Source: UMGS1052 sp045580005 (GTDB lineage: Bacteria > Bacillota > Clostridia > Oscillospirales > CAG-382). From it: DNA of 8,886 nt. The translations under genes were made by a program, and so were the position numbers. The notes under the pieces are model-generated. The model ran no database searches, had not been told where the DNA came from, and saw nothing but the letters and a program-made list of their open reading frames with translations. Positions 1 through 6,919 of the stretch are shown here, one piece after another. Where the stretch lies: assembly GCA_045580005.1 (NCBI GenBank), contig JAZNMZ010000077.1, positions 1-8,886 on the forward strand. Reading direction: 5' to 3'. How positions within the stretch are numbered: the stretch's first letter is position 1; every line of letters begins with the position of its first letter.

Positions 1-2
1 CT

Positions 3-302
3 GTTGTCGTGGTAGCGGTGATGGGATGGTATCTTGTAAAGAACTTCCGTACCATGCACCCGCTTCTTAAGGTAAATCTTGGTCTTATCATAGGCGGTGC
101 CATCGGCACAATAATCGCAGCAGGTGCAACCGTTGCACTCGGACCGGCATCCGTTCCCGTCCTTTGCGCTATCGCAGGTGCATCGGCAGCAGCAGGCGGA
201 GCATCGGCAGGCGCAATCGGCACACTCGTTGGTGGTGGAGTCGGTGCAGCAGCAGGAACAGCAGAAACAATCTACGACAAAAAGCACGGTTCAGATGAGT
301 AA
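3..302 (+). CDS. Gly/Ala-rich small membrane protein, 5' end outside window
   Basis: The frame is already open at the first complete codon (position 3), and no ribosome binding site precedes the possible starts GTG at 9 or ATG at 21, so the gene probably begins to the left of the window. The visible part is about 99 residues. It shows a hydrophobic stretch at the very start (VVVVAVMGWYLV), a short basic segment (KNFR, then HPLLKVN), and a long Gly/Ala-rich hydrophobic region with many GxxxG-like spacings (GGAIG, GTLVGGGVGAAAG). It ends in a short charged tail (DKKHGSDE). This pattern suggests two or three membrane-embedded helices packed through glycine zippers. I do not recognise the family; holin-like proteins, bacteriocin-like peptides and small conjugation-module membrane proteins all look like this. 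The two small genes downstream on the same strand suggest an operon. The TAA stop lies within a short inverted repeat. Confidence 0.6.
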   Translation, partial: VVVVAVMGWYLVKNFRTMHPLLKVNLGLIIGGAIGTIIAAGATVALGPASVPVLCAIAGASAAAGGASAGAIGTLVGGGVGAAAGTAETIYDKKHGSDE

Positions 303-308
303 CCGTGC
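284..308 (+). other. Hairpin across the stop codon of the first gene
   Basis: A perfect 8-bp inverted repeat, GCACGGTT at 284-291 and AACCGTGC at 301-308, encloses a 9-nt loop. The TAA stop of the upstream gene (300-302) sits at the loop/right-arm junction. No T tract follows (the next bases are GGTGCAAGGAAAAAG), so it is not an intrinsic terminator. It could influence mRNA stability or coupling to the next gene, whose ribosome binding site begins about 16 nt further on. It could also be chance. Confidence 0.35.
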
Positions 309-338
309 GGTGCAAGGAAAAAGAAAGGAAAGATAACA

Positions 339-521
339 ATGAAAACAAAAACTTTTCTCTCATTGGCTTCAGAAGTTCTGAACCACGCAACAAACGCAAG
401 CCCGAGCCAGACACACGGCCCTGTTGTGAAAACAGGCCCGACTGCAGGGCAGAACAGAAGCAGAAACAAAAACGGTCAGTGGCGCAAAAAGCGCAGCGAC
501 GCAGGTCAGAAACGCTCATAA
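339..521 (+). CDS. Small basic protein of unknown function (60 aa)
   Basis: The ATG at 339 is preceded by a good ribosome binding site (AAAGGA at 324-329, spacing 9 nt), which is the main support for this short gene. The product is 60 residues. An N-terminal part of about 20 residues could form an amphipathic helix (FLSLASEVLNHA). It is followed by a Gly/Ser/Asn/Thr-rich, probably disordered segment and a strongly basic tail (NRSRNKNGQWRKKR at about 39-52, then QKRS). Such a tail suggests binding to nucleic acid or to an acidic partner, but no known domain is recognised. It begins 36 bp after the preceding gene and ends 30 bp before the start of the next, all on the same strand, consistent with one operon. 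An overlapping ORF in another frame (305-526) has no comparable ribosome binding site. Confidence 0.55.
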   Translation: MKTKTFLSLASEVLNHATNASPSQTHGPVVKTGPTAGQNRSRNKNGQWRKKRSDAGQKRS

Positions 522-538
522 GCTGAGCAAAACCGAAC

Positions 539-547
539 GGAGGTGAT
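539..547 (+). promoter_or_regulatory. Strong ribosome binding site that sets a TTG start
   Basis: GGAGGTGAT at 539-547 is a nine-base complement to the 16S rRNA 3' end. A GTG at 543-545 lies inside this motif and cannot be the start that the motif serves. TTG at 552 is in the same frame, 8 nt after the GGAGG core, which is the ideal distance. Confidence 0.75.
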
Positions 548-551
548 ACCG

Positions 552-725
552 TTGGAAAACACAAACCATACCCCCGAAAACGGCACGCTGATTACAGGAT
601 GCTGTCACGCAACAGATAAAATCCCGTGCCCTAACTGCGGATGCGACATTTCCTTGAACGAGACTGTTTGTCCGCAGTGCACTGTGCGGATAATCATGAT
701 TCGCAGAAACAGACAAACAAACTGA
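552..725 (+). CDS. Small zinc-ribbon protein (57 aa)
   Basis: The start is taken as TTG at 552 because a near-perfect ribosome binding site ends just upstream; the longer GTG version at 543 would start inside that site. The 57-residue product contains two paired-cysteine knuckles, CPNC at 26-29 and CPQC at 40-43, ten residues apart. This is the layout of a minimal zinc ribbon that would bind one Zn(II) through four cysteines. An extra CC at 17-18 and C31 are also present. The tail is basic and partly hydrophobic (RIIMIRRNR). Zinc ribbons of this size usually serve as nucleic-acid or protein interaction modules, and nothing here points to enzymatic activity. It is the last gene of the left-hand plus-strand cluster and ends just before a convergent terminator hairpin. 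The specific role is unknown. Confidence 0.65.
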   Translation: MENTNHTPENGTLITGCCHATDKIPCPNCGCDISLNETVCPQCTVRIIMIRRNRQTN

Positions 726-731
726 TCTCCG

Positions 732-775
732 AAAAAAGAAGTTCTGCGTCTTTTAAAAAGATCGCAGAACTTCTT
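732..775 (-). terminator. Intrinsic terminator of the HEPN-like/pseudokinase gene
   Basis: Arms at 736-748 and 763-775 are a perfect 13-bp inverted repeat (core GAAGTTCTGCG / CGCAGAACTTC). The 14-nt loop is itself largely self-complementary (TCTTTT / AAAAGA). Read on the minus strand, the hairpin runs directly into a T tract (complement of A732-A737), the classic intrinsic form. The TAA of the minus-strand gene (753-755) is in the loop, so the 5' arm encodes its last residues. On the plus strand the hairpin is followed only by TTCTTCAATAT from 771, so termination of the small-gene cluster would be weaker. Confidence 0.85.
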
Positions 776-2126
776 CAATATCCGGGCGTTTTGAAATGTC
801 CTTATCGCACATCGCAGAGATCAGATCAGCGTACGCTGTGTCTTCTTCGCTGTCGTTGTCCGAAAAGGCATATGAGCCTGTAAGTATTTTGTTTATTGTT
901 TTTCCCAATGCATATATGTCGACCTTTGCCCAGTCGATTTCATCGGAAATTAATTCTTCAGAATAAAGCTCCGGAGCAAAAGAGTCTCGAAGCTCTTCCT
1001 CGGATAATTTGTCACTCACTGCGTAGAATACCGTGTATTCAGCAAATTCATCCGTGTCTTTTGTGCAATCAAAGTTGATAAGCAAGGGCTTTAAACGGTT
1101 GCGTATTTTACAAATGAGAAATGCAGACGCCGACAGACTTCTGTGATAAAACGGTGGTTCTGCGTGATGCATAGAGGCGATCCCGCGGATAATTCCGTGT
1201 ATAATTTCTATTTTTTCATCATAGCTGAGCTGTTTAAGATATTCATCGGTCATACTATGAGGAATAGTTGGCAACGGATACATCCAGTAGCGGTAATCTT
1301 CGTTGTTCTTGTTTGAAATAAAGGTAGGATGATTTACAATATTCTGCGGTGAATCAATGTTATCCATCCATAACTTATGAATAGTTTCAATGTCGCGCCT
1401 CTGAGCATCGGCGAGATGTTCATCTGCAGGAACAAACAGATAAAACTCTAATGATTTTTCACCTTGTTTTACATATATCTGCTTCCTGTTTTCAAGAAAG
1501 ATACCCAGGCTTTCACGTTGCGCTTTGGGAATCGGATAATAATCACCGAAGGGAAGCAGACTTCCGTCAAACTTTGCTGTATGCCCGTAGTATGCACAAA
1601 GCAGATAAAAAAGCTTTCGGAAAAAGTCTCGGCAGGTGTCGTTGGTCGGAATAAGCCCGGCAGTTTTTTCGCCCGAGTGAGCGTTCTGACTTGCAAAGCG
1701 GAACATTGCCCGTATGTAGTTTGAAAGGTATTCCTCGAAAAGGGATGTGTCCCAATTGTCGGCAGACCCCCGTTGTTTTTTCATCAGGTCTTCAATCAAA
1801 CAGGCATTTTCGCAGGTAAGGCAAAGCTCAAGAAGAAGCTCGGGATACTTGATTTTTCCGGATTTCACTTCCTGCGTGATTCTGTCACGGGTTGTCTGTT
1901 CGTTAAAACGCATACCCGATTCTATTATGCGCTTTTTCACCTCTTCGCTTATGGCGAATTCCTCGAGAACGAGTCTGTAACTGAGCGCAAAAGCATCGTA
2001 ATCCTTTTTCAGATACTGCTCAAGGGCGATGCATCTTTCCTGCAACCTTTCGTGACCCGATTTTTCAAGAACAAAGCCAAGGTTTCCGCAAGGGATATTT
2101 ATACTGTCGTTGATTTTAATTTCCAT
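753..2126 (-). CDS. DUF4145/HEPN-like domain fused to a protein pseudokinase (457 aa)
   Basis: Two halves are visible. The N-terminal half (about 20-185) is helical and follows the layout of DUF4145/HEPN-type domains: LEQYLKKDYDAFALSYR at 35-51 resembles the family's first helices, and RFASQNAH at 143-150 matches its R...N.AH signature, equivalent to an R-x6-H HEPN motif. The C-terminal half (about 205-457) follows a Hanks-type kinase: an HRD-like site at 328-330, a DFG-like site at 351-353, APE at 384-386, the D403-xxxx-G408 helix-F motif and the late R447. The catalytic positions are replaced: HRD is HRS, the metal-binding Asn of the catalytic loop is A335, DFG is NFD, and no clear VAIK lysine is seen. 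It is therefore probably a pseudokinase that binds or senses rather than phosphorylates. The start ATG has only a weak upstream GGCGGTG. It is transcribed divergently from the helicase operon and has its own promoter and terminator. The kinase fold is fairly secure; the DUF4145/HEPN call is an inference from motif and helix pattern. Confidence 0.75.
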   Translation of the reverse strand: MEIKINDSINIPCGNLGFVLEKSGHERLQERCIALEQYLKKDYDAFALSYRLVLEEFAISEEVKKRIIESGMRFNEQTTRDRITQEVKSGKIKYPELLLELCLTCENACLIEDLMKKQRGSADNWDTSLFEEYLSNYIRAMFRFASQNAHSGEKTAGLIPTNDTCRDFFRKLFYLLCAYYGHTAKFDGSLLPFGDYYPIPKAQRESLGIFLENRKQIYVKQGEKSLEFYLFVPADEHLADAQRRDIETIHKLWMDNIDSPQNIVNHPTFISNKNNEDYRYWMYPLPTIPHSMTDEYLKQLSYDEKIEIIHGIIRGIASMHHAEPPFYHRSLSASAFLICKIRNRLKPLLINFDCTKDTDEFAEYTVFYAVSDKLSEEELRDSFAPELYSEELISDEIDWAKVDIYALGKTINKILTGSYAFSDNDSEEDTAYADLISAMCDKDISKRPDIEEVLRSF

Positions 2127-2178
2127 AGCTTTAACACCGCCGTGCAGTAAGTTGATTTAAACATCCTGTCACTATGTA

Positions 2179-2207
2179 ATTATACCCGATTTGGTTTTTT
2201 CATTCAA
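2179..2207 (-). promoter_or_regulatory. Sigma-70/SigA-type promoter for the pseudokinase gene
   Basis: On the minus strand there is a perfect -10 box TATAAT (2184-2179) and a -35 box TTGAAT (2207-2202, four of six consensus bases), separated by exactly 17 bp. Transcription would start near 2172, giving a leader of about 45 nt before the ATG at 2126. Confidence 0.7.
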
Positions 2208-2236
2208 TAGTTTTTTACGCTACGGCAGAATATAAC
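2208..2236 (+). promoter_or_regulatory. Possible promoter of the helicase-MoxR-VWA operon (weak)
   Basis: A TATAAC hexamer at 2231-2236 is a plausible -10 box and would give a leader of about 60 nt. The hexamer 17 bp upstream (TAGTTT, 2208-2213) is a poor -35. A second TATAAC at 2275-2280 is too close to the ribosome binding site to be convincing. The rightward promoter may be weak, activator-dependent, or not of the standard type. If correct, its -35 lies back to back with that of the leftward promoter. Confidence 0.25.
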
Positions 2237-2287
2237 GCGATGAACCTTTTTTAGTGCATCGATTGTTTTAAAATTATAACAACATAA

Positions 2288-2295
2288 AAAGGAGG
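2288..2295 (+). promoter_or_regulatory. Strong ribosome binding site of the helicase gene
   Basis: AAAGGAGG at 2288-2295 lies 8 nt before the ATG at 2304 and settles the start. It contrasts with the weak site of the divergent gene. Confidence 0.85.
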
Positions 2296-2303
2296 ATGCT
2301 GAT

Positions 2304-5300
2304 ATGCCAAGAAAAAATCAGAAGATTTCTTTGTCATCGTTGCCGGTTTTTTTAGATACACTTCAGACTACTTTGTTTGACACCTTTTTTGAAGATTTTC
2401 AGCTTGAAGATCTTCCACAGGAAAAGGTTTCAAAAAACAGCGATATTGATGAAATGCTTGAAGAGCTCGATTCCATCAAAAGAGTAGCAGAGGAAAGAGA
2501 AGAAAAGGATCGCATCAGAAAAGAAAAGTTAAAAAAAGAAGAAGAAAACCGCAGACTCGAGGAAGAGAAAAAGGAACATATTGAAAAAGTAACCTCAATG
2601 GATCTGCCCCTTGATTGGGAAAATGCTTTCTCAAACGATATCCGTACTCAGGGAGTGCATATAGAAAGTGTTTCCGATGCTCTGATTATGAGCCTCTCCG
2701 AGCTTGCAAGGGTAGATATTGAGTACATTGCATCCGTTACGGAAAAAGACTACAAAACGGTAATAAGTGAGCTGAAAGGTTCGATATACCAGAATCCCGA
2801 AACATGGGATGAATGCTTCTACAAAGGTTGGGAAAGTGCAGACGAGTATCTTTCAGGCAATATTATGAAAAAGCTTCAGGCTGCACGCAAGGCAAGCGAT
2901 GAGTATAACGGCTATTTTGACGATAATATCCACGCGCTTGGAAAGTTGCTGCCCGATACGGTTTCGTCAAGCGAAATTTATATTACGCTCGGCTCTCCGT
3001 GGGTCCCTGTTGATATAATCGATGATTTCATAACGCATATTATGGGTATCAGAGGCAACCGCTTTTCAGGCACAAAACACGATGAAATAACAGGCACCTG
3101 GGAAATACCGCACAAGGGGTCGTACTCCCTTAAATATTATGTTGCCTCGTCGCATACCTACGGCACATCCAGAATGGGAGCGTTATACATTCTTGAAAAA
3201 ACGCTGAATATGAAAACCATAGCCGTTGTTGATACCTTTCACAGCTATCTGAAAAAAACAGGCAAAAGGGTTGTCAACAGATCAGAGACTATTCTTGCTA
3301 TTGAAAAACAGAACAAACTTGTTCAGGAATTTCAGAAATGGGTCCGTAAGGATTCAGATCGTAAAAAAAGACTGGAAAGGATTTTTGAAGAAAAATTCGG
3401 AAGCATACGAAAAAGAAATTTTGACGGCAGTTTTCTGCGTTTTCCTACGATGTCTTCTCAGGTCGAGCTTTATCCGTATCAGAAGGATGCCGTTGCAAGA
3501 ATACTGTTCAGCCCGAATACATTGCTTGCGCACGAGGTAGGCTCAGGCAAAACATATGTTATGATCGCTGCGGGAATGGAGCTTAAAAGAACGGGCCTTT
3601 CTTCAAAAAATCTCTATGTTGTGCCGAACAATCTCATCGGTCAGTGGCAGGGAATATTTAAGTCTCTTTATCCCGATGCAAAGCTGCTTTGCGTCGAGCC
3701 GAAAAGCTTTACTCCGGACAAACGCAAAAAGGTTCTGGAAAAAATCAAGGATGAGGATTTTGACGGAATCATAATGGCATACAGCTGCTTTGATATGATT
3801 CCGATTTCTGTAAAGTTTTATATGAATGAGTTGCGTGAAACCGAACGCAAGCTTGATGAAATCGCAAAAAATCCGCAGAAAGCAACTTCAAAAGTATTTT
3901 CAAAGAATGCGCGTATACACAACACTCTGAACGAGCTTAAAAAGACGATTGGCGACCCGAACAACAGCGTTTTCTTTGACGAACTGGGCGTTACAAGGCT
4001 TTTCGTTGATGAGGCACATAACTATAAAAATATTCCGATAGAAACAAAAATTGACAGGGTGCTCGGCATCAGAAGCTCGGGTTCGAAAAAATGCCGTGAG
4101 ATGCTCGATAAGGTGCATATCGTTCAGAATCAGAATAACGGCAGCGGAGTGGTTATGGCGACGGGTACACCGATAACAAATTCAGTAACGGATGTGTTTG
4201 TCGTACAGAAATACCTTCAGGGTGGCGAGCTTGCAATGCTTGACCTGCAGAATTTCGACAGCTGGGTAGGTATGTTCGCCGAGAGAGTGACGGAGTTTGA
4301 AATCGATGTCGATACAGACAGCTATCGTATGGCAACAAGGTTTGCGAGGTTTCACAATTTGCCCGAATTAACATCGCTGTTGTCGTCCGTTGCTGATTTC
4401 CATAAGGTTGACAAGCTATCAGAGATACCTGATTTTTCGGGATACAGCGATGTTCTGATACCAAAAACGGAAGAGTTTTCGGACTATCTCAAAGAGATTT
4501 CCAACCGTGCCGATGATGTGCGCAGCGGACTTGTCAGACGGACTGAGGACAATATGCTCAAGATCACAACCGATGGCAGAAAGGCAGCTCTTGACCTGCG
4601 TCTGGTTGAGCCGAAATCCTCTTTCACACATACATCAAAGGTAGCCCATTGTGCAGAGAATGTTTTTGAAGTATACAGAAAAACTCAGGCAAACAGAAGC
4701 ACACAGCTGATTTTCTGTGATGTTTCCACTCCGAAGGCAGGGTTTAATATTTACAGTGAGATGAAGCGATTGCTGACAGGAATGGGCGTCCCCGGTGAAG
4801 AGATAGCTTTTATTCACGATGCCGAAACAGAAAAGCAACGAAAGAAGCTTTTTGCTGATTTCAGAGCAGGTGATATAAGGATTCTGATAGGCTCAACCTT
4901 TAAACTCGGAACGGGCGTCAATGTTCAGGATAAGCTCATTGCCCTGCACCATCTTGATGTACCGTGGCGTCCTGCAGATATGACTCAGCGTGAGGGAAGA
5001 ATTCTGCGTCAGGGTAACGAAAATGATCAGGTAGAGATTTATCGCTATATTACTCAGGGTAGCTTTGATGCTTATTCCTGGCAGCTTCTTGAAACAAAGC
5101 AACGCTTTATTTCAGCTTTGCTTTCAGGCTCGATGAATTGCAGAAGCAGCTCGGATATTGAGGACACGGTGCTTAATTATGCAGAAGTAAAAGCGTTGGC
5201 AGTAGGAAATTCGCTTGTGAAAAAGCGTGTTGAAACTGCAAATGAGCTCGAGAGGTATCAGGAGCTTCAGCGAAAGGCTGTGGAAGAACACATCCGTATA

Positions 5301-5807
5301 GAAAAAGAGCTTCTCAGTTTGCCCGGAAAAATCGAAAATCAGAAAAAACTGATTAAAAACTGCGAATCCGACATCGCGTTTTATCAGGAAAACCGAAAAG
5401 AACTTACAACAGATGAACGAAGAGATCTTCGTAAAATTCTCTTTGAATCATTAAAAGAAAATGTATTGCAACAAAAAGAAACTGTGGGAATAACATATCA
5501 GGGTTTCAGCGTAATCTTTCCTGCCAATATGTCTGAAAAGCAGCCGTATATCCTTTTGCAAAGAGATGGCAGATATTTTGTGGAGCTTGGAAACAGCGAA
5601 CGAGGAATACTCATGCGTATTGATAACTTTCTTGAAAATATGCAGACCCATCTCGAAAAGTTGAAAGATATTTACCGTGATTATTGCAACAGGCAGGTAT
5701 CTCTTCAGCAGGAGATCACATTGAAACAGGACTATACTGAAAAAATTCAGGATGCACAAAAGCGTCTTGAAAAGCTTGATAAAAAACTGGGAGTGAATAA
5801 AAAATGA
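2304..5807 (+). CDS. SNF2-like superfamily 2 DNA helicase/translocase (1167 aa)
   Basis: This is an ATP-driven DNA translocase by motif. After a charged N-terminal coiled coil (about 48-98) comes a region (about 165-360, with EYLSGN at 181-186) that resembles the segment preceding the motor in very large mobile-element DNA methylase/helicase proteins. The motor follows: Q-motif-like YPYQ at 390-393; Walker A HEVGSGKT at 410-417; Walker B DEAH at 569-572, followed by NYKN as in that family; motif III ATGTP at 619-623; motif IV QLIFCD at 801-806; motif V GTGVN at 869-873; motif VI QREGRILRQGN from 895. All key ATPase residues are intact. The C-terminal 200 residues (about 970-1165) are predicted coiled coil. 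No N6-methylase motif (NPPY) is seen, so this is a stand-alone motor rather than the usual multidomain giant. It is the first gene of a three-gene operon and its stop overlaps the next start (ATGA). The substrate is likely duplex DNA, inferred from the family. Confidence 0.88.
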   Translation: MPRKNQKISLSSLPVFLDTLQTTLFDTFFEDFQLEDLPQEKVSKNSDIDEMLEELDSIKRVAEEREEKDRIRKEKLKKEEENRRLEEEKKEHIEKVTSMDLPLDWENAFSNDIRTQGVHIESVSDALIMSLSELARVDIEYIASVTEKDYKTVISELKGSIYQNPETWDECFYKGWESADEYLSGNIMKKLQAARKASDEYNGYFDDNIHALGKLLPDTVSSSEIYITLGSPWVPVDIIDDFITHIMGIRGNRFSGTKHDEITGTWEIPHKGSYSLKYYVASSHTYGTSRMGALYILEKTLNMKTIAVVDTFHSYLKKTGKRVVNRSETILAIEKQNKLVQEFQKWVRKDSDRKKRLERIFEEKFGSIRKRNFDGSFLRFPTMSSQVELYPYQKDAVARILFSPNTLLAHEVGSGKTYVMIAAGMELKRTGLSSKNLYVVPNNLIGQWQGIFKSLYPDAKLLCVEPKSFTPDKRKKVLEKIKDEDFDGIIMAYSCFDMIPISVKFYMNELRETERKLDEIAKNPQKATSKVFSKNARIHNTLNELKKTIGDPNNSVFFDELGVTRLFVDEAHNYKNIPIETKIDRVLGIRSSGSKKCREMLDKVHIVQNQNNGSGVVMATGTPITNSVTDVFVVQKYLQGGELAMLDLQNFDSWVGMFAERVTEFEIDVDTDSYRMATRFARFHNLPELTSLLSSVADFHKVDKLSEIPDFSGYSDVLIPKTEEFSDYLKEISNRADDVRSGLVRRTEDNMLKITTDGRKAALDLRLVEPKSSFTHTSKVAHCAENVFEVYRKTQANRSTQLIFCDVSTPKAGFNIYSEMKRLLTGMGVPGEEIAFIHDAETEKQRKKLFADFRAGDIRILIGSTFKLGTGVNVQDKLIALHHLDVPWRPADMTQREGRILRQGNENDQVEIYRYITQGSFDAYSWQLLETKQRFISALLSGSMNCRSSSDIEDTVLNYAEVKALAVGNSLVKKRVETANELERYQELQRKAVEEHIRIEKELLSLPGKIENQKKLIKNCESDIAFYQENRKELTTDERRDLRKILFESLKENVLQQKETVGITYQGFSVIFPANMSEKQPYILLQRDGRYFVELGNSERGILMRIDNFLENMQTHLEKLKDIYRDYCNRQVSLQQEITLKQDYTEKIQDAQKRLEKLDKKLGVNKK

Positions 5808-6919
5808 GCGAAACAAAACTTACGAATATTCCGTCAATGAATATCAACGGTATAATCGACAACCTTGCAGATGCTTATTGCGAAATCATCAATAAAGGTT
5901 TGCCGTTGAAAACTCTGCCTTCCGTTATGCTCTGGGGTGCACCGGGTATCGGTAAATCGCAGGGAATCCGTCAGCTTGCAAGGCATATTGAAGAGAGGAC
6001 GGGCAAAAAGACCGTTGTTACCGATGTGCGTCTGCTTCTTTTTAACCCGATTGATCTTCGAGGCATCCCTACATCGAACAAAGATAAAACCCTTGCGGTC
6101 TGGCTCAGACCTCATATTTTTCAGATGGATGAAAGCGAGGATACGGTGAATATTCTTTTTCTTGATGAAATCTCTGCAGCTCCGCAATCGGTACAGGCTG
6201 CAGCGTATCAGATTACCCTTGATAGAGTGGTCGGCGAGCATAAGCTGCCTGAAAACTGCATTGTTATTGCAGCAGGTAACCGAACGACGGATAAATCCGT
6301 TGCATATAAAATGCCTAAAGCGCTTGCAAACCGTCTTTTGCATATTGAGGCTCAGGGCAGCTTCAAATCGTGGAAAGAATGGGCGATCGGCAATGGTGTT
6401 AACGACAAGGTGATAGGTTTTCTTTCCTTCAGGCATAATTATCTGATGAATTTCGACAGTGCATCTGATGACCTTGCGTTTGCGACACCCCGTTCGTGGG
6501 AAATGGTCAGCAATATTCTCAATTTTGTCAGCGACGATGTTGATAAGGTTTTTCCTCTGATTTCGGGTCTGGTAGGCACGGGAATAGCCGTCGAATTCAG
6601 GACATGGGCAAAGGTATATAAACAGCTGCCGAATATCAAGGATATTTTTGACGGAAAGCAGCCTCCTCTTCCTGATTCTACGGATGCCATGTATGCGCTG
6701 GTTTCTGCCATGACATCCTATGCGCGCGAGCATAAGAACGACCTTTCGGGGATTGCAAACGCCATTTCATACGCAAGCAGGATGCCTGCTGATTTTGCCA
6801 CCGTTATGATGAAGGACTATATGTATATAGATAAGAAATTTAAAGAAAAACTTATAAACATACCCGTATTTTCAAGATGGTTACAAACGAAAGGAAAGCT
6901 GCTTAATGGCTCTGTCTGA
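5804..6919 (+). CDS. MoxR-family AAA+ ATPase (371 aa)
   Basis: This is a single-domain AAA+ ATPase of the MoxR type, which normally forms a hexamer and uses ATP to remodel a partner presented by a VWA protein. Walker A GAPGIGKS is at 45-52 (K51), Walker B FLDE at 119-122, and sensor 1 AAGN at 156-159. A candidate arginine finger lies in ANRLL at about R177, and sensor 2 TPRSW has R230. All catalytic residues are present. The C-terminal part (about 240-371) fits the helical lid and tail usual for this group. Length is normal. The ATG overlaps the helicase stop by 4 bp and has a moderate ribosome binding site (GGGAG at 5789-5793), suggesting translational coupling. The gene after it encodes a VWA protein, the classic partner. 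The nearest functional analogies are CobS, NorQ and RavA, but the client here is unknown and may be the helicase. Confidence 0.9.
   Translation: MSETKLTNIPSMNINGIIDNLADAYCEIINKGLPLKTLPSVMLWGAPGIGKSQGIRQLARHIEERTGKKTVVTDVRLLLFNPIDLRGIPTSNKDKTLAVWLRPHIFQMDESEDTVNILFLDEISAAPQSVQAAAYQITLDRVVGEHKLPENCIVIAAGNRTTDKSVAYKMPKALANRLLHIEAQGSFKSWKEWAIGNGVNDKVIGFLSFRHNYLMNFDSASDDLAFATPRSWEMVSNILNFVSDDVDKVFPLISGLVGTGIAVEFRTWAKVYKQLPNIKDIFDGKQPPLPDSTDAMYALVSAMTSYAREHKNDLSGIANAISYASRMPADFATVMMKDYMYIDKKFKEKLINIPVFSRWLQTKGKLLNGSV

Noticed and set aside
180..210. Direct repeat GCATCGGCAG at 180-189 and 201-210
   Set aside because: It encodes repeated Ala/Ser/Gly codons in the first gene, so low-complexity coding explains it.
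417..439. GC-rich imperfect hairpin (GGCCCTGTT / AACAGGCCC) inside the small basic gene
   Set aside because: The stem has a bulge, lies mid-gene and has no T tract; chance or codon composition is enough.
305..526. Alternative 73-residue frame overlapping the small basic gene
   Set aside because: The ribosome binding site at 324-329 is placed for the ATG at 339 in the other frame, and the alternative start has no comparable site.
169..564. 131-residue minus-strand frame across the small-gene cluster
   Set aside because: It has no supporting start signal, and its Phe/Cys/Leu/Arg-rich composition is what antisense of these genes would give.
753..2126. Active Ser/Thr protein kinase
   Set aside because: HRD, DFG and the catalytic-loop Asn are all substituted, and no VAIK lysine is evident, so activity is unlikely.
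2275..2280. TATAAC as -10 box of the helicase operon
   Set aside because: Transcription would start at the edge of the ribosome binding site at 2288, leaving almost no leader, and no -35 box is present at the right distance.
5834..6733. 299-residue antisense open frame opposite the MoxR gene
   Set aside because: It lies wholly inside a gene with intact AAA+ motifs on the other strand. Its translation is Arg/His/Ile/Cys-rich with no recognisable domain, as expected of a frame opened by codon bias.
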